Of a stretch of 64,000 nucleotides of DNA, positions 50,071 to 58,563 are shown in pieces. This DNA comes from an uncultured Prevotella sp. (GTDB lineage: Bacteria > Bacteroidota > Bacteroidia > Bacteroidales > Bacteroidaceae). The stretch is from NCBI GenBank assembly GCA_900540885.1, contig UQHJ01000002.1, forward strand, positions 1 to 64,000. The letters are read 5' to 3'. The position numbers and the translations under genes were made by a program. Position 1 is the first letter of the stretch. Each line of letters begins with the position of its first letter. Under the pieces are notes generated by a model, which saw nothing but the letters and a program-made list of their open reading frames with translations, was not told where the DNA came from and did no database searches.

Positions 50071-51543
50071 TTATTTTAAGACAGATGAGATGTTCTGCTC
50101 GCGGTGGCAAACTCTTACCTCAATGCCAAACTTCTGATGCAAGTGTTCGGCCAAGTGTTGTGCGGAGTATACGCTGCGATGACGCCCACCTGTACAACCG
50201 AATGAGAACATTAAGTCAGTAAAGCCACGTTCCATATAGCGTGTTACGTGGGCATCAGCCAGTTTGTATACCGAATCAAGAAAAGTAAGGATTTCACCGT
50301 CGTCTTCCAAGAATTTAATAACGGGAGCGTCAAGTCCCGTTAAAGGCTTATACTGTTCGTATCGACCTGGGTTATGCGTACTTCTACAGTCAAACACGTA
50401 TCCGCCTCCATTGCCTGATTTATCCTCAGGTATGCCTTTCTTATAACTAAAGCTGAAGACTCGTACTACGAGTGGCCCTTGTCCGTCATATTTTGATTTC
50501 GATATAGCGCCAAGCGCTTGAGGTCTCTCGTTAAATTGAGGCAGTTCTACTAATCGATGCAAAGTTTCGTTTAAGTAAGGGTAGGGTAGTGCCGTTTGTT
50601 CAAACAGTTGTCGGCGCAGGTTTTGAATTGCTAAAGGTATGCTATTTAGGAAGTACTTTTTGCGCTCAAAGTAGCCGCGTAAGCCGTAAGCTCCCAATAC
50701 TTGAAGTATGCGGAAGAGTACAAATAAGTGAAGGCGCGTTTTAAATTGCTCCTCATTAAAATCTGGTAAGAGTTGTCTTACCTCTTCCATGTAGGCTGTA
50801 ATAAGTTTTTCGCGCAATGTCTGTGGGTAACGAGCTGAAGCTTGCCATAAGAATGATGCCAGATCATATTGTAATGGTCCCTTCATGCCTCCCTGAAAGT
50901 CGATAAAGCAGGGCTCACCATTAAGCAACATTACGTTGCGCGCTTGGAAGTCGCGATATAGAAAGTAATGCTCTTCAGTCTCATCACCCACCAAGTCCAT
51001 AGCGAAACGCTGCATGTCAGCTTCTAATCTAATTTCGTCAAAAGGTAAATCAGTTGTCTTTAAAAAGCTATACTTAAAGTAGTTCAAATCGAACATTGCC
51101 GCTTGATGATCAAAGCGAATTGGAGAGATACATTTATTGAAGTCCAACTCCTTTGCTCCTTCTATTTGTACGTGAGCCAAACTTCGTATTGTCCTTTCAA
51201 GCAACGATTGTTCTGTTGCTTCGTAAGTGAAGTCGTTAGCTCGTGCCTTAGCCAAAGCATCGTACAGTGCCACATGCCCTAAGTCTTGTTGAATGTAACA
51301 TTGACTGTCATCGCTTATGGCATATATTTTAGGCATAGGGAGTTGTTTGGCAGTAAAGTGCTGAGCTAAGTAGACAAAGCACTTATTCTCTTCAATAGAA
51401 GGTCCAATCACGCCGATGGCTGTTGTGCCGTCGTTAGCAAACATACGCACGTATTGTCGATTGCTACCAGCCTTTGGCAGCGTTTCGACTTTAAGAGGAG
51501 CTTCGCCCTTCCATTGCTTATATAGATTTAGAAGATTCTTCAT
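50071..51543 (-). CDS. Amino sugar kinase-like phosphotransferase fused to a RapZ C-terminal domain
   Basis: This 490-residue cytoplasmic protein has two domains. Residues about 1-330 are an APH/choline-kinase fold with catalytic loop YRDFQARNVM and CFIDFQGG (metal-binding Asp), closest in style to AmgK MurNAc/GlcNAc kinases. Residues about 365-490 match the RapZ C-terminal domain (VVRVFSFSYKKGIPEDKSG and SFGCTGGRHRSVYSAQHLAE), which in E. coli senses glucosamine-6-phosphate and controls GlmS synthesis. The RapZ N-terminal kinase domain is absent. The fusion links an amino-sugar kinase to a sugar-phosphate sensor. It ends an operon with an ABC pair and rsmE. Confidence 0.88.
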   Translation of the reverse strand: MKNLLNLYKQWKGEAPLKVETLPKAGSNRQYVRMFANDGTTAIGVIGPSIEENKCFVYLAQHFTAKQLPMPKIYAISDDSQCYIQQDLGHVALYDALAKARANDFTYEATEQSLLERTIRSLAHVQIEGAKELDFNKCISPIRFDHQAAMFDLNYFKYSFLKTTDLPFDEIRLEADMQRFAMDLVGDETEEHYFLYRDFQARNVMLLNGEPCFIDFQGGMKGPLQYDLASFLWQASARYPQTLREKLITAYMEEVRQLLPDFNEEQFKTRLHLFVLFRILQVLGAYGLRGYFERKKYFLNSIPLAIQNLRRQLFEQTALPYPYLNETLHRLVELPQFNERPQALGAISKSKYDGQGPLVVRVFSFSYKKGIPEDKSGNGGGYVFDCRSTHNPGRYEQYKPLTGLDAPVIKFLEDDGEILTFLDSVYKLADAHVTRYMERGFTDLMFSFGCTGGRHRSVYSAQHLAEHLHQKFGIEVRVCHREQNISSVLK

Positions 51544-51581
51544 TTTACCTTATTGCGAAGAGTTAGAGATAATGGTATTAA

Positions 51582-52781
51582 TTAATCCTTTCTGTACCAA
51601 ATGTGCATTACCTTATTGCGAATGGCGATGATGTTAACAATTGATACTAATACAAAAATGCCACCACCTGCTATGAGTGCAGGCCACAGACTGCCACTCT
51701 TAAGCGAGGGGAATATCAGTCCGATGACGTGCATATAATAGTTGCGTACTAAAAGTAGTAATACAAATGCTAACACAAGTGTTGCAGCATTCATGCCCAA
51801 TGTGAGCAATTGGTAAGGACGGCTCACGCGACTAGGACTATAGCCAATGAGCAAGAGATTTTCCAACTTTTGTGTATTCTTCTGCACCAATAAGTAAATG
51901 CTCAGCATCAAGATGTAGAACGATAATATACTTACCAGCAATCCAACCAACATAACCATACTTACCACAACTTTTAAGAAGTAAGTAGTTTTGCCTGCGT
52001 CTAACTTATTGTCTTCAACGTCATAGCCCTTTTGTTGCATATATTGTGCAATGCGGTCGTCGGTTGGATTGTTTACTTCGAGAATAATGCGCGATGGGTC
52101 TTCTGTCTTACCTGGTTCATACGTGCTATTACTCCAGTCTATAAAGCTTTGTGGCACTAAAATCGTATTAAGTCGGCTAGAGAAGCCTAATACTTTGCCT
52201 TTAAACTGTGCGTGCTGTCCGTTGGCATTGATAAAAATGCGCATATCAATCATGCTTACAAGTCCGTCGCTCACCTTCGGCAAGTTGCGACTCTGAGCAA
52301 ATCCAAAGTTATAGAGAGCAATGTAAGTGCGGGGCAATATGACGGGTACTTGCTCATCGCCAGGCTTATATTGCCAGTCACTTGCTGCAGCATCAACGAA
52401 ACTATCTGGTACAGCTTCAAAGAACATTTCTGTGTTCAAAGGTTCTGCTCCTTGCATGCTCATGGCAGCCGACACTTTATACTGTGAAGAAGTGAAGGCC
52501 CCCACCTTTTTACAGAATGGCTGTTTGCGCACGTCCTCAATGTCGAACGAGCTAAAAGCATTGCTTCGTCCAGAGAGCGTACCTACGGTGGTGATGTGCT
52601 TCGACACCACTAAAAAGTTGTTGTTTATAAAGCTATCTTCTTCGGTGAATACGGGTATAATATCCTTATAGAACTGAATGCCCAACATCACCACCCACAT
52701 ACCAAAAAGGTTGGCAAAGAAGAAGCCTGCAAATTGCGACAAACTAATATGTTGACGCAAAAGTTTCCATATCAAATTCAT
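51582..52781 (-). CDS. FtsX-like ABC transporter permease
   Basis: This 399-residue inner membrane protein has one N-terminal helix (LSQFAGFFFANLFGMWVVML), a large extracytoplasmic region and three C-terminal helices (VVSMVMLVGLLVSILSFYIL then MLSIYLL, LTLGMNAATLVLAFVLLLLV, LWPALIAGGGIFVLVSIVNI). This is the FtsX/MacB_PCD topology. It pairs with the ATPase encoded 21 bases upstream. The extracytoplasmic domain is not obviously MacB-like. The function may be lipoprotein or lipid handling or a regulated envelope activity (inference). Confidence 0.85.
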   Translation of the reverse strand: MNLIWKLLRQHISLSQFAGFFFANLFGMWVVMLGIQFYKDIIPVFTEEDSFINNNFLVVSKHITTVGTLSGRSNAFSSFDIEDVRKQPFCKKVGAFTSSQYKVSAAMSMQGAEPLNTEMFFEAVPDSFVDAAASDWQYKPGDEQVPVILPRTYIALYNFGFAQSRNLPKVSDGLVSMIDMRIFINANGQHAQFKGKVLGFSSRLNTILVPQSFIDWSNSTYEPGKTEDPSRIILEVNNPTDDRIAQYMQQKGYDVEDNKLDAGKTTYFLKVVVSMVMLVGLLVSILSFYILMLSIYLLVQKNTQKLENLLLIGYSPSRVSRPYQLLTLGMNAATLVLAFVLLLLVRNYYMHVIGLIFPSLKSGSLWPALIAGGGIFVLVSIVNIIAIRNKVMHIWYRKD

Positions 52782-52802
52782 TTTCTGACTCCCTCCTTCT
52801 TC

Positions 52803-53447
52803 TTATAATTTATACACTTTGTCGTAGTCCAACTCCATGTGTTTACCGATACTTGTTACGATTACGCCTGCGCCCTGTCGTTTGGCTTCAGTCATCATGA
52901 TGTCAGCCATTATAGCAGAGTTCGTATCGTCCAAGTGACTTATTGGCTCGTCGGCCAATATAAAGTCGAATGGCTGTACCAAGGCTCGCATCATGGCTAC
53001 ACGCTGTTGTTGTCCAAAACTCATACGGCCCACTTTTGCGTTCAGTTTATCACCAATGCCTAAGCGCTCAAACCAATCCTTTATCTCGTCGACAGGTTTG
53101 AAGTTGGTCAAGTTGTTTTTTATCATCACATTCTCAAGTGCTGTCAGTTCAGGGAAAAGGCGTAGCTCTTGAAATAAGTGGCTAATGCTCCTTTGGCGTA
53201 TATTAACCCATTCTGATACGCTAATTGATTTCGTATCGGTAGCGTCAAACATCACCTTGCCTGTATAGTCATGTCGATAGCCCAGTATGTAGCTACAGAG
53301 TGTAGATTTACCTGTGCCCGACATGGCCTCAACCAAGTAAAGCTTATTCTTTTCAAACTTCACGTCTTGTTGCCACACCTCGCTTTTTAGGTCAGTACGC
53401 GCTGCAAATACGTGAGGCAAAACATTGGTAAGTGTAATGGTTTGCAT
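52803..53447 (-). CDS. ABC transporter ATPase with atypical signature and H-loop
   Basis: This 214-residue ATPase has Walker A VEAMSGTGKSTLCSYIL, Q-loop HLFQELRLFPELTALEN, signature MSFGQQQRVAMMRALV and Walker B FDFILADEPISHLD. The signature is MSFGQ rather than LSGGQ, and the residue following VIVT is Ser where the H-loop His would be (VIVTSIGKHMELDYD), so turnover may be unusual. The upstream frame opens with TTG at 53471; ATG 53447 is preferred. It is coupled with the FtsX-like permease downstream and follows a DUF4836-like gene, an uncommon trio. Confidence 0.85.
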   Translation of the reverse strand: MQTITLTNVLPHVFAARTDLKSEVWQQDVKFEKNKLYLVEAMSGTGKSTLCSYILGYRHDYTGKVMFDATDTKSISVSEWVNIRQRSISHLFQELRLFPELTALENVMIKNNLTNFKPVDEIKDWFERLGIGDKLNAKVGRMSFGQQQRVAMMRALVQPFDFILADEPISHLDDTNSAIMADIMMTEAKRQGAGVIVTSIGKHMELDYDKVYKL

Positions 53448-53463
53448 ATATGTGTTTTTGTGT

Positions 53464-54882
53464 TTACTCAAATTTTAGAACAGCCTTTCTGCCTGTTAAG
53501 GCTTCATAACTAATGCCATGCGTTTGATTGGGCAATAGCTTGTTGATAATCGTTGCTGCACTACCTTCCTTCATGCAAGGCTGTTGATTGAGCAAGTCAA
53601 TGTTTACGTCAAAGTGAACCAAACATCTAGCTGCTGCTCCTGCTTTACTAAACATAAACGGCCCTTTGGCGGCAGTAAGCATAGAGGGGGATGCGAAGTA
53701 CAATTCACGTTCGTTAGCCATAAGCCCGAAATGGAGTTGTTGTTTATCGCTTTCTAAGAAGAAATCGTTCTTTGAGTTACGAATTAACTTTACGTTTTTT
53801 TGCTTTTGTGCACTTTCTAACCAATAGTCCGCATCAGCCAATAAGTTAGGCGTATGCGTTTCAGCCTTAATGCAGAAGGTCGGAGTCCAATCCTTCGCAA
53901 AGCTGCCAATCTCAATATTGAAGAGTCCATCTGTACTTCCCAACAATCGGTCAGCATCAAATGTTTGGCTAAGTCCCATTAACAATCCGCGTAAGGTTGC
54001 ATCCGTCTTGAGTATTTTCAGCAAGTTCTTACCCTTTATGCAGGTCGTTAATGAAAATAGAGTAGAAGGCTTTAAATCTTGATTGTTTAATACAATGCAG
54101 CCCTTCTCCTTTTCATAGTTATCGATAGCGGCTACGATGTCTTCGTTCTCACTTGTGATGTTGCAATCAAGTTGAGTAATGCTTAACTTTTTATTCTTTA
54201 TCTTAGCATCAGCCGCAGCAAACACCTGTACTGCTGTAGGGTCGCAATCTGCAGGAATGCTAAGTCTAAAGAGTAGGTTGTAAGGAGCTGGTATGGCGTC
54301 TAATTGAGCATAAATTTTTAGTGGCTTTTGTTGTTGCATTAATTGTGCGTATGCAGGTGTGTCAACAAATTTTTTGCCCGAATTTATCATCGAAGTAATC
54401 GTTTGACGCAAAACATCACGCTCTTGTGTCACACCAGGTCCCACGCAGATAAAGCTACGTCCGTCCCATGAAGCTAACCAACCATCAGATAACCATGCCC
54501 ACTCTCGTCCGTCGTATTCGTCGACGACTACGCGCTTGCACTCGAAGTGTGATAAAGCGTCTTTCACCTTATCTACATCTTTTACCCTCGCTATCACGCA
54601 AAGATATTCGTTAGGCGTAACAATTCCATATATGGGTTGGCTCAAGTCAAAAGCTGCAGCCCCCTGTTCTTCGAATGCTTTCTTGTCTTTATCTGACAGG
54701 GTGTTACTGAGCATCTTGCTATCAATGCAAAAGACGGCCTTTGCTTCAGCAGGAATTAGTTCGTCATAGTCTTTAGGCCATAAAGCCCAAGTGCAGACTG
54801 CCGCAATGACGACAAAGGCCAAAGCTGCTGTAAGTTTACAATAAGTTGATTTTTTTATCGATTTCATCGTAATCTTCCTCAT
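53464..54882 (-). CDS. DUF4836-like membrane-anchored protein (function unknown)
   Basis: This protein of about 472 residues has an N-terminal membrane anchor (about 17-34, LTAALAFVVIAAVCTWALWP) and a large extracytoplasmic mixed alpha/beta body that starts ELIPAEAKAVFCIDSKMLSN. This pattern (Pro-Ala-Asp-Ala then a hydrophobic strand) is typical of DUF4836 proteins of Bacteroidales, though I cannot run a search. Starts at 54882 and 54867 are possible. It is four bases after rsmE and just before the ABC ATPase gene, so it is probably a partner of that transporter (inference). No catalytic motif is visible. Confidence 0.6.
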   Translation of the reverse strand: MRKITMKSIKKSTYCKLTAALAFVVIAAVCTWALWPKDYDELIPAEAKAVFCIDSKMLSNTLSDKDKKAFEEQGAAAFDLSQPIYGIVTPNEYLCVIARVKDVDKVKDALSHFECKRVVVDEYDGREWAWLSDGWLASWDGRSFICVGPGVTQERDVLRQTITSMINSGKKFVDTPAYAQLMQQQKPLKIYAQLDAIPAPYNLLFRLSIPADCDPTAVQVFAAADAKIKNKKLSITQLDCNITSENEDIVAAIDNYEKEKGCIVLNNQDLKPSTLFSLTTCIKGKNLLKILKTDATLRGLLMGLSQTFDADRLLGSTDGLFNIEIGSFAKDWTPTFCIKAETHTPNLLADADYWLESAQKQKNVKLIRNSKNDFFLESDKQQLHFGLMANERELYFASPSMLTAAKGPFMFSKAGAAARCLVHFDVNIDLLNQQPCMKEGSAATIINKLLPNQTHGISYEALTGRKAVLKFE

Positions 54883-54886
54883 TCTT

Positions 54887-55645
54887 TTATGCTTGAATGC
54901 GTTTTGCTAAGTACATCAAGTGTACGGCCACGAGGGCAGCTGTTTCGGTTCGCAGTCTGCTTTCTCCCAAACTAATCGGTTGAAATCCTGCTTTTAGTGC
55001 ACATTCCACTTCTTTCATGCTGAAGTCGCCCTCTGGTCCAATTAACACCGTAGTATTGCTATCAGCTTCTAATAAATCACCTAAGAAGTTGCGTCCCGAT
55101 AAGTGTATTTTCTCACTTTCGCCTTCACACTCTTCGGGTGAGTAGCAATGAGCAATAAATTTCTGTCCTTCAATGGGTTGTGCAAGAAAGTCTTTAAAAG
55201 CCGTCATAGGTGTCACTTCTGGTTTAAAAGCCTTGTGACTTTGTTTCATAGCCGACACAACGATCTTTTCCAAACGTTCCGTTTTCACCACCTTACGTTC
55301 AGAGTTAGCACAATTAAGCAGCGTAATATGGTCAATTCCTATTTCTGTAGCTTTCTCCGCAAACCATTCCATGCGGTCCATATTCTTGGTCGGAGCTACT
55401 GCCAAGTGAATGTTTCCCTTCCACAGTTTGTGGTCGTTCCACGTCTTATCAATTGCAAATTGGCAATGTTTGTTAGAGGCCAACGTGATGTGGGCATCGT
55501 AAAACCGTCCCATTCCATCGGTCAAGGTCAGCGCATCGCCCTCTTTCATTCGTAATACTCTTACTGCATGGCCTGCCTCCTCTTGAGGCAATTCAGTAAT
55601 GCCTTCAGCCACTTGTGGAGCATAAAATATATGAGTCTCTTTCAC
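54887..55645 (-). CDS. rsmE: 16S rRNA (uracil-1498-N3)-methyltransferase RsmE
   Basis: This 252-residue SPOUT methyltransferase has an N-terminal PUA-like part and the trefoil-knot domain: TKNMDRMEWFAEKATEIGID, NSERKVVKTERLEKIVVSAM, KQSHKAFKPEVTPM and the C-terminal VLIGPEGDFSMKEVECAL then LGESRLRTETAALVAVH. These are diagnostic of RsmE. It lies 53 bases after the bifunctional nuclease gene and four bases before the DUF4836-like gene. Confidence 0.96.
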   Translation of the reverse strand: MKETHIFYAPQVAEGITELPQEEAGHAVRVLRMKEGDALTLTDGMGRFYDAHITLASNKHCQFAIDKTWNDHKLWKGNIHLAVAPTKNMDRMEWFAEKATEIGIDHITLLNCANSERKVVKTERLEKIVVSAMKQSHKAFKPEVTPMTAFKDFLAQPIEGQKFIAHCYSPEECEGESEKIHLSGRNFLGDLLEADSNTTVLIGPEGDFSMKEVECALKAGFQPISLGESRLRTETAALVAVHLMYLAKRIQA

Positions 55646-55698
55646 TTTTTTCTTTTGGTAATTTGACGAGTTAAGTTAATAGGTCAAAGCCGCCTCTC

Positions 55699-56277
55699 TT
55701 ATTCTTCCGCACCAATTTCTGATTCCTTATCATCCTTTCGTTTATTCAGTTCATCGCGCAGAATGGTGGCCAACTCAAAGTTGTCCTCCTTTACAGCAGC
55801 TTGTAAGGCATCGCTTATGAGTTTGTCGCTCATGGCGGTTATGGGCAAAGCCATATTTTGACTACCTCCGTTTTTATTCATGCGTGTTTGGCGTTCAAAT
55901 GTCGTGCGTTGCACCCAAAGCGAAGAGCGCGTTTCGAGAGCTGTAACTACGGCCTCTGCTATGGGAGTAGTTATTGAAACGATTTCATTCACTAATTCAA
56001 AATCTATCAGCGCTTGCGTCTTACCGTTAGCTGGTTGCATCAACCTTATCCCGATGGGAGTCATGCCCACGCGAGAGGCCAATTTTACCATTAAGTGCGA
56101 ACAAGTATAATCTTTGTTCCGCATAGCCTGCATGATCATATTGAACCCCTCTTCGTCTATCAATACAGGAAATATGCGTTCGCTCTCCCTCTCGCGTAGT
56201 ATGAGTATGTAGGCATCCTTCAACTCACGTCCACGTGTAAGTCCTTCAACCTTTAGTTCAATATAATTATCGTACAT
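55699..56277 (-). CDS. Bifunctional nuclease family protein (DUF151 + UVR)
   Basis: This 192-residue protein has an N-terminal DUF151/BFN domain (VLILRERESERIFPVLI-like ILILRERESERIFPVLIDEE, GMTPIGIRLMQPANGKTQA, SITTPIAEAVVTALETRS), a short linker, and a C-terminal UVR motif (ALQAAVKEDNFELATILRDE). BFN proteins were described as nucleases in plants and occur in most Bacteroidota; bacterial function is not firmly established. It leads an operon with rsmE and has a -7 box at 56349-56356. Confidence 0.9.
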   Translation of the reverse strand: MYDNYIELKVEGLTRGRELKDAYILILRERESERIFPVLIDEEGFNMIMQAMRNKDYTCSHLMVKLASRVGMTPIGIRLMQPANGKTQALIDFELVNEIVSITTPIAEAVVTALETRSSLWVQRTTFERQTRMNKNGGSQNMALPITAMSDKLISDALQAAVKEDNFELATILRDELNKRKDDKESEIGAEE

Positions 56278-56348
56278 AGTTTAATAATCAGTAGGTTATC
56301 GTTTTAGCTAATATTGATACAGCTACTTGCTTTAGAGCAAACATTGTT

Positions 56349-56356
56349 CAAAGTTA
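56349..56356 (-). promoter_or_regulatory. -7 box of the BFN-rsmE operon
   Basis: TAACTTTG on the minus strand, giving a leader of about 70 bases before ATG 56277. Confidence 0.55.
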
Positions 56357-56413
56357 CACCAATCTATACGTGCAGCAAAGAGATTTGTTGTTTTTCTTTA
56401 TTCTAACTTTAAG

Positions 56414-56463
56414 AAATAAGGTCTTGAAATGTGTGCTTTAAGCTACATTTCAAGACCTTATTT
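56414..56463 (-). terminator. Orphan terminator hairpin
   Basis: AAATAAGGTCTTGAAATGT (56414-56432) is the exact complement of 56445-56463, a 19-bp stem followed by A/T-rich sequence on both strands. No intact gene ends here; it follows the 13-codon tail at 56479-56517 on the minus strand. Confidence 0.85.
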
Positions 56464-56478
56464 ATATACATGTGTTGA

Positions 56479-56517
56479 TTAAAATCCAACTACCAGTCCT
56501 GTTGAGAATGGAGTGAA
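56479..56517 (-). pseudogene. Possible C-terminal remnant of an outer membrane barrel gene
   Basis: On the minus strand the 12 codons before a TAA read FTPFSTGLVVGF, the kind of terminal beta-strand that closes a Bacteroidota outer membrane protein. A stop codon precedes it in frame. It is immediately followed by the strong terminator at 56414-56463. The simplest reading is that a whole gene has been lost between here and the next promoter, leaving its tail and terminator; the short length makes this uncertain. Confidence 0.3.
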
Positions 56518-56563
56518 TTAAAAAAAATGACACAAACGGTCTTAAAGTCCACATTCTAATTTG

Positions 56564-56571
56564 TACATTTG
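56564..56571 (+). promoter_or_regulatory. -7 box of the thioredoxin-like gene
   Basis: TACATTTG ends four bases before ATG 56576, which implies a leaderless or almost leaderless mRNA. It also rules out the longer frame starting at 56561. Confidence 0.6.
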
Positions 56572-56575
56572 CACT

Positions 56576-57088
56576 ATGAAACAATTCATCTCGCTTTTGA
56601 TAATAGCACTTGTCACTTTAAGCAGTTGCTTAGGAAAGGTAGAGCAGGTCAGCAGTGGAAAAGATATTGTACAGTTAGGGCAGCAATTGCCCCTATTTAC
56701 TGTTACACTCAACGACCATACAACGTTGAATACGGCTCAATTGCAAGGGCGTCCATCAGTTATCGTTTTTTTTAACACCTTATGCGGTGACTGTCGTCGT
56801 GAGTTGCCCATAGTACAGCGCGTTTACGATCAATACGGGCAAAGAGTGCAATTCCTCTGCATAAGTCGTGCCCAAACTGATGATGAAGTATCCATCTTTT
56901 GGCAGAAAAATGCGCTTACAATGCCCTATAGCGCACAATCAGACAAAAGCGTTTACGAACTCTTTGCTACAAGCACGATACCACGCATCTATGTGTCAGA
57001 CGCCTCAGGCATGGTGTGTCGCTATTTTGTCGAGCGAATGAGCCAATCCGAGCTTACAGAAGTATTGGATAGTTTATTGAATGAATAA
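56576..57088 (+). CDS. TlpA-like thioredoxin-fold lipoprotein
   Basis: This 170-residue lipoprotein has lipobox LSSC (Cys about 18) and a redoxin or AhpC-TSA-like fold with active site NTLCGDCRRELPIV (Cys about 70 and 73; CGDC motif) and STIPRIYVSDASGMV containing the cis-Pro. It is likely a membrane-attached thiol-disulfide reductase in the periplasm. The nucleoside symporter gene starts 34 bases later on the same strand. Confidence 0.88.
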   Translation: MKQFISLLIIALVTLSSCLGKVEQVSSGKDIVQLGQQLPLFTVTLNDHTTLNTAQLQGRPSVIVFFNTLCGDCRRELPIVQRVYDQYGQRVQFLCISRAQTDDEVSIFWQKNALTMPYSAQSDKSVYELFATSTIPRIYVSDASGMVCRYFVERMSQSELTEVLDSLLNE

Positions 57089-57122
57089 ATACAGTTACAA
57101 ATAATACAAAACGCATAACGTA

Positions 57123-58436
57123 ATGAACAATTCAAGTTTGAAAGGACGTCTTATTGTGATGAACTTTCTTGAGTTTGCCGTATGGGGTGCCTATCTCACC
57201 TCAATGGGCAACTATTTAGGACGTGCCGGCATGGGCGCTTACATCTCGTGGTTCTATGCCATACAAGGCATCGTGTCAATCTTTATGCCAACGTTAATGG
57301 GCATCGTAGCCGATCGCTATGTGCAGCCCCAACGCTTATTGGGGATTTGCCACTTCTTAGCAGGCTCATTTATGATAGCCCTCTGCGTTATGGGTATGCA
57401 GAGTGCACAGCCCAATGCCGAGTTGTTCATCACGCTTTATACGTTGAGCGTAGCCTTCTATATGCCTACGTTGGCACTGTCAAACACAACAGCCTTCACT
57501 TTGCTCAAAACGCATGGAATGGACACCGTCAAAGACTTTCCCCCTATACGCGTGTTTGGTACGGTCGGTTTCATCGCCACCATGTGGTTTGTCAATTGTG
57601 CCACGACTACCAGTGGCTTTGGCCTAACGCTGCTTGACGATGCACAGAAGTTCCAGTATACCCACATGCAGTTCCTTGTATCGGGTGTTTTAGGCATACT
57701 CCTCTTCATTTATTGTTTTACCTTGCCTCAATGTAAGTTAGAGTCAGGCAAGTCACAGAGCCTTTATGAAGCCTTTGGCCTTGACGCCTTCAAGCTATTC
57801 AAGACAAAGCGTATGGCCCTCTTCTTTATCTTCTCATGCTTATTAGGCATGTCATTACAAGTGACCAACGGCTATGCTACTCCTTTTATCACCAGTTTTA
57901 AGGCCAACATGCCCGATTCTTTTGCGGCCAACAACGCCACGTTGTTAGTATCTATTAGTCAAGTGGCCGAAGCCATTTGCATACTCTTCATTCCCTTCTT
58001 CTTGCGCCGTTATGGCATCAAGGTCGTCATGCTCATCGCCATGTTAGCTTGGGTATTGCGTTTTGGCTTCTTCGGTTTAGGCAATCCCGCCATGCCAGGT
58101 GTTATGCTCTTCATTCTTTCATGCATTGTCTATGGTGTAGCTTTCGACTTCTTCAATGTTTCGGGCGGACTCTTTGTCGACCAAGAGTGCGACCCCAAAG
58201 TCAAAGCTTCAGCGCAAGGACTCTTTATGTTGATGACCAACGGACTCGGCGCTACGATTGGCACACTCTTAGCAGGCGAAGTAATCAACCACTATTGTCA
58301 ATGGACAGCCGAAGGTTATCTTGTTGGCGATTGGCAAACCTGTTGGTTCATCTTTGCAGGTTATGCCCTTGTAGTACTCTTACTCTTTGCCTTCGTATTC
58401 AGTGAGAGCAAAGAACATCGAGCACAGTACAGATAA
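57123..58436 (+). CDS. Nucleoside:H+ symporter (NupG-like MFS)
   Basis: This 437-residue inner membrane transporter of the nucleoside:H+ symporter family (PF03825) has twelve hydrophobic segments. Typical parts are RLIVMNFLEFAVWGAYLTSM, GNYLGRAGMGAYISWFYAI, PTLMGIVADRYVQPQRLLGI and VSGGLFVDQECDPKVKASAQ followed by GLFMLMTNGLGA. It resembles NupG and XapB and probably imports nucleosides for salvage, consistent with hpt elsewhere in the window. It ends 22 bases before a REP-like palindrome with a T-run. Confidence 0.92.
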   Translation: MNNSSLKGRLIVMNFLEFAVWGAYLTSMGNYLGRAGMGAYISWFYAIQGIVSIFMPTLMGIVADRYVQPQRLLGICHFLAGSFMIALCVMGMQSAQPNAELFITLYTLSVAFYMPTLALSNTTAFTLLKTHGMDTVKDFPPIRVFGTVGFIATMWFVNCATTTSGFGLTLLDDAQKFQYTHMQFLVSGVLGILLFIYCFTLPQCKLESGKSQSLYEAFGLDAFKLFKTKRMALFFIFSCLLGMSLQVTNGYATPFITSFKANMPDSFAANNATLLVSISQVAEAICILFIPFFLRRYGIKVVMLIAMLAWVLRFGFFGLGNPAMPGVMLFILSCIVYGVAFDFFNVSGGLFVDQECDPKVKASAQGLFMLMTNGLGATIGTLLAGEVINHYCQWTAEGYLVGDWQTCWFIFAGYALVVLLLFAFVFSESKEHRAQYR

Positions 58437-58457
58437 TAATAGACATCACCCATCAAT

Positions 58458-58532
58458 GAAGGCGGGCTTTCAACTCGCGGTATCAGCAAGTAGACTCCTA
58501 CTTTTTACCGCGCGAGTTGAAAGCCCGCCTTC
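58458..58532. repeat. REP-like palindrome 1, likely nupG terminator
   Basis: GAAGGCGGGCTTTCAACTCG (from 58458) pairs with its complement ending 58532 through 25 bp with a 2-base bulge; TCTTTTTATT follows. The sequence GGCGGG..TTCAACTCGCGGTATCAGCA resembles the next palindrome (GGCGGGTTTGTAACCCGCGG), so the two are probably diverged members of one family. Confidence 0.8.
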
Positions 58533-58563
58533 TCTTTTTATTAGTTCAAGCCTCCGATTTTGA

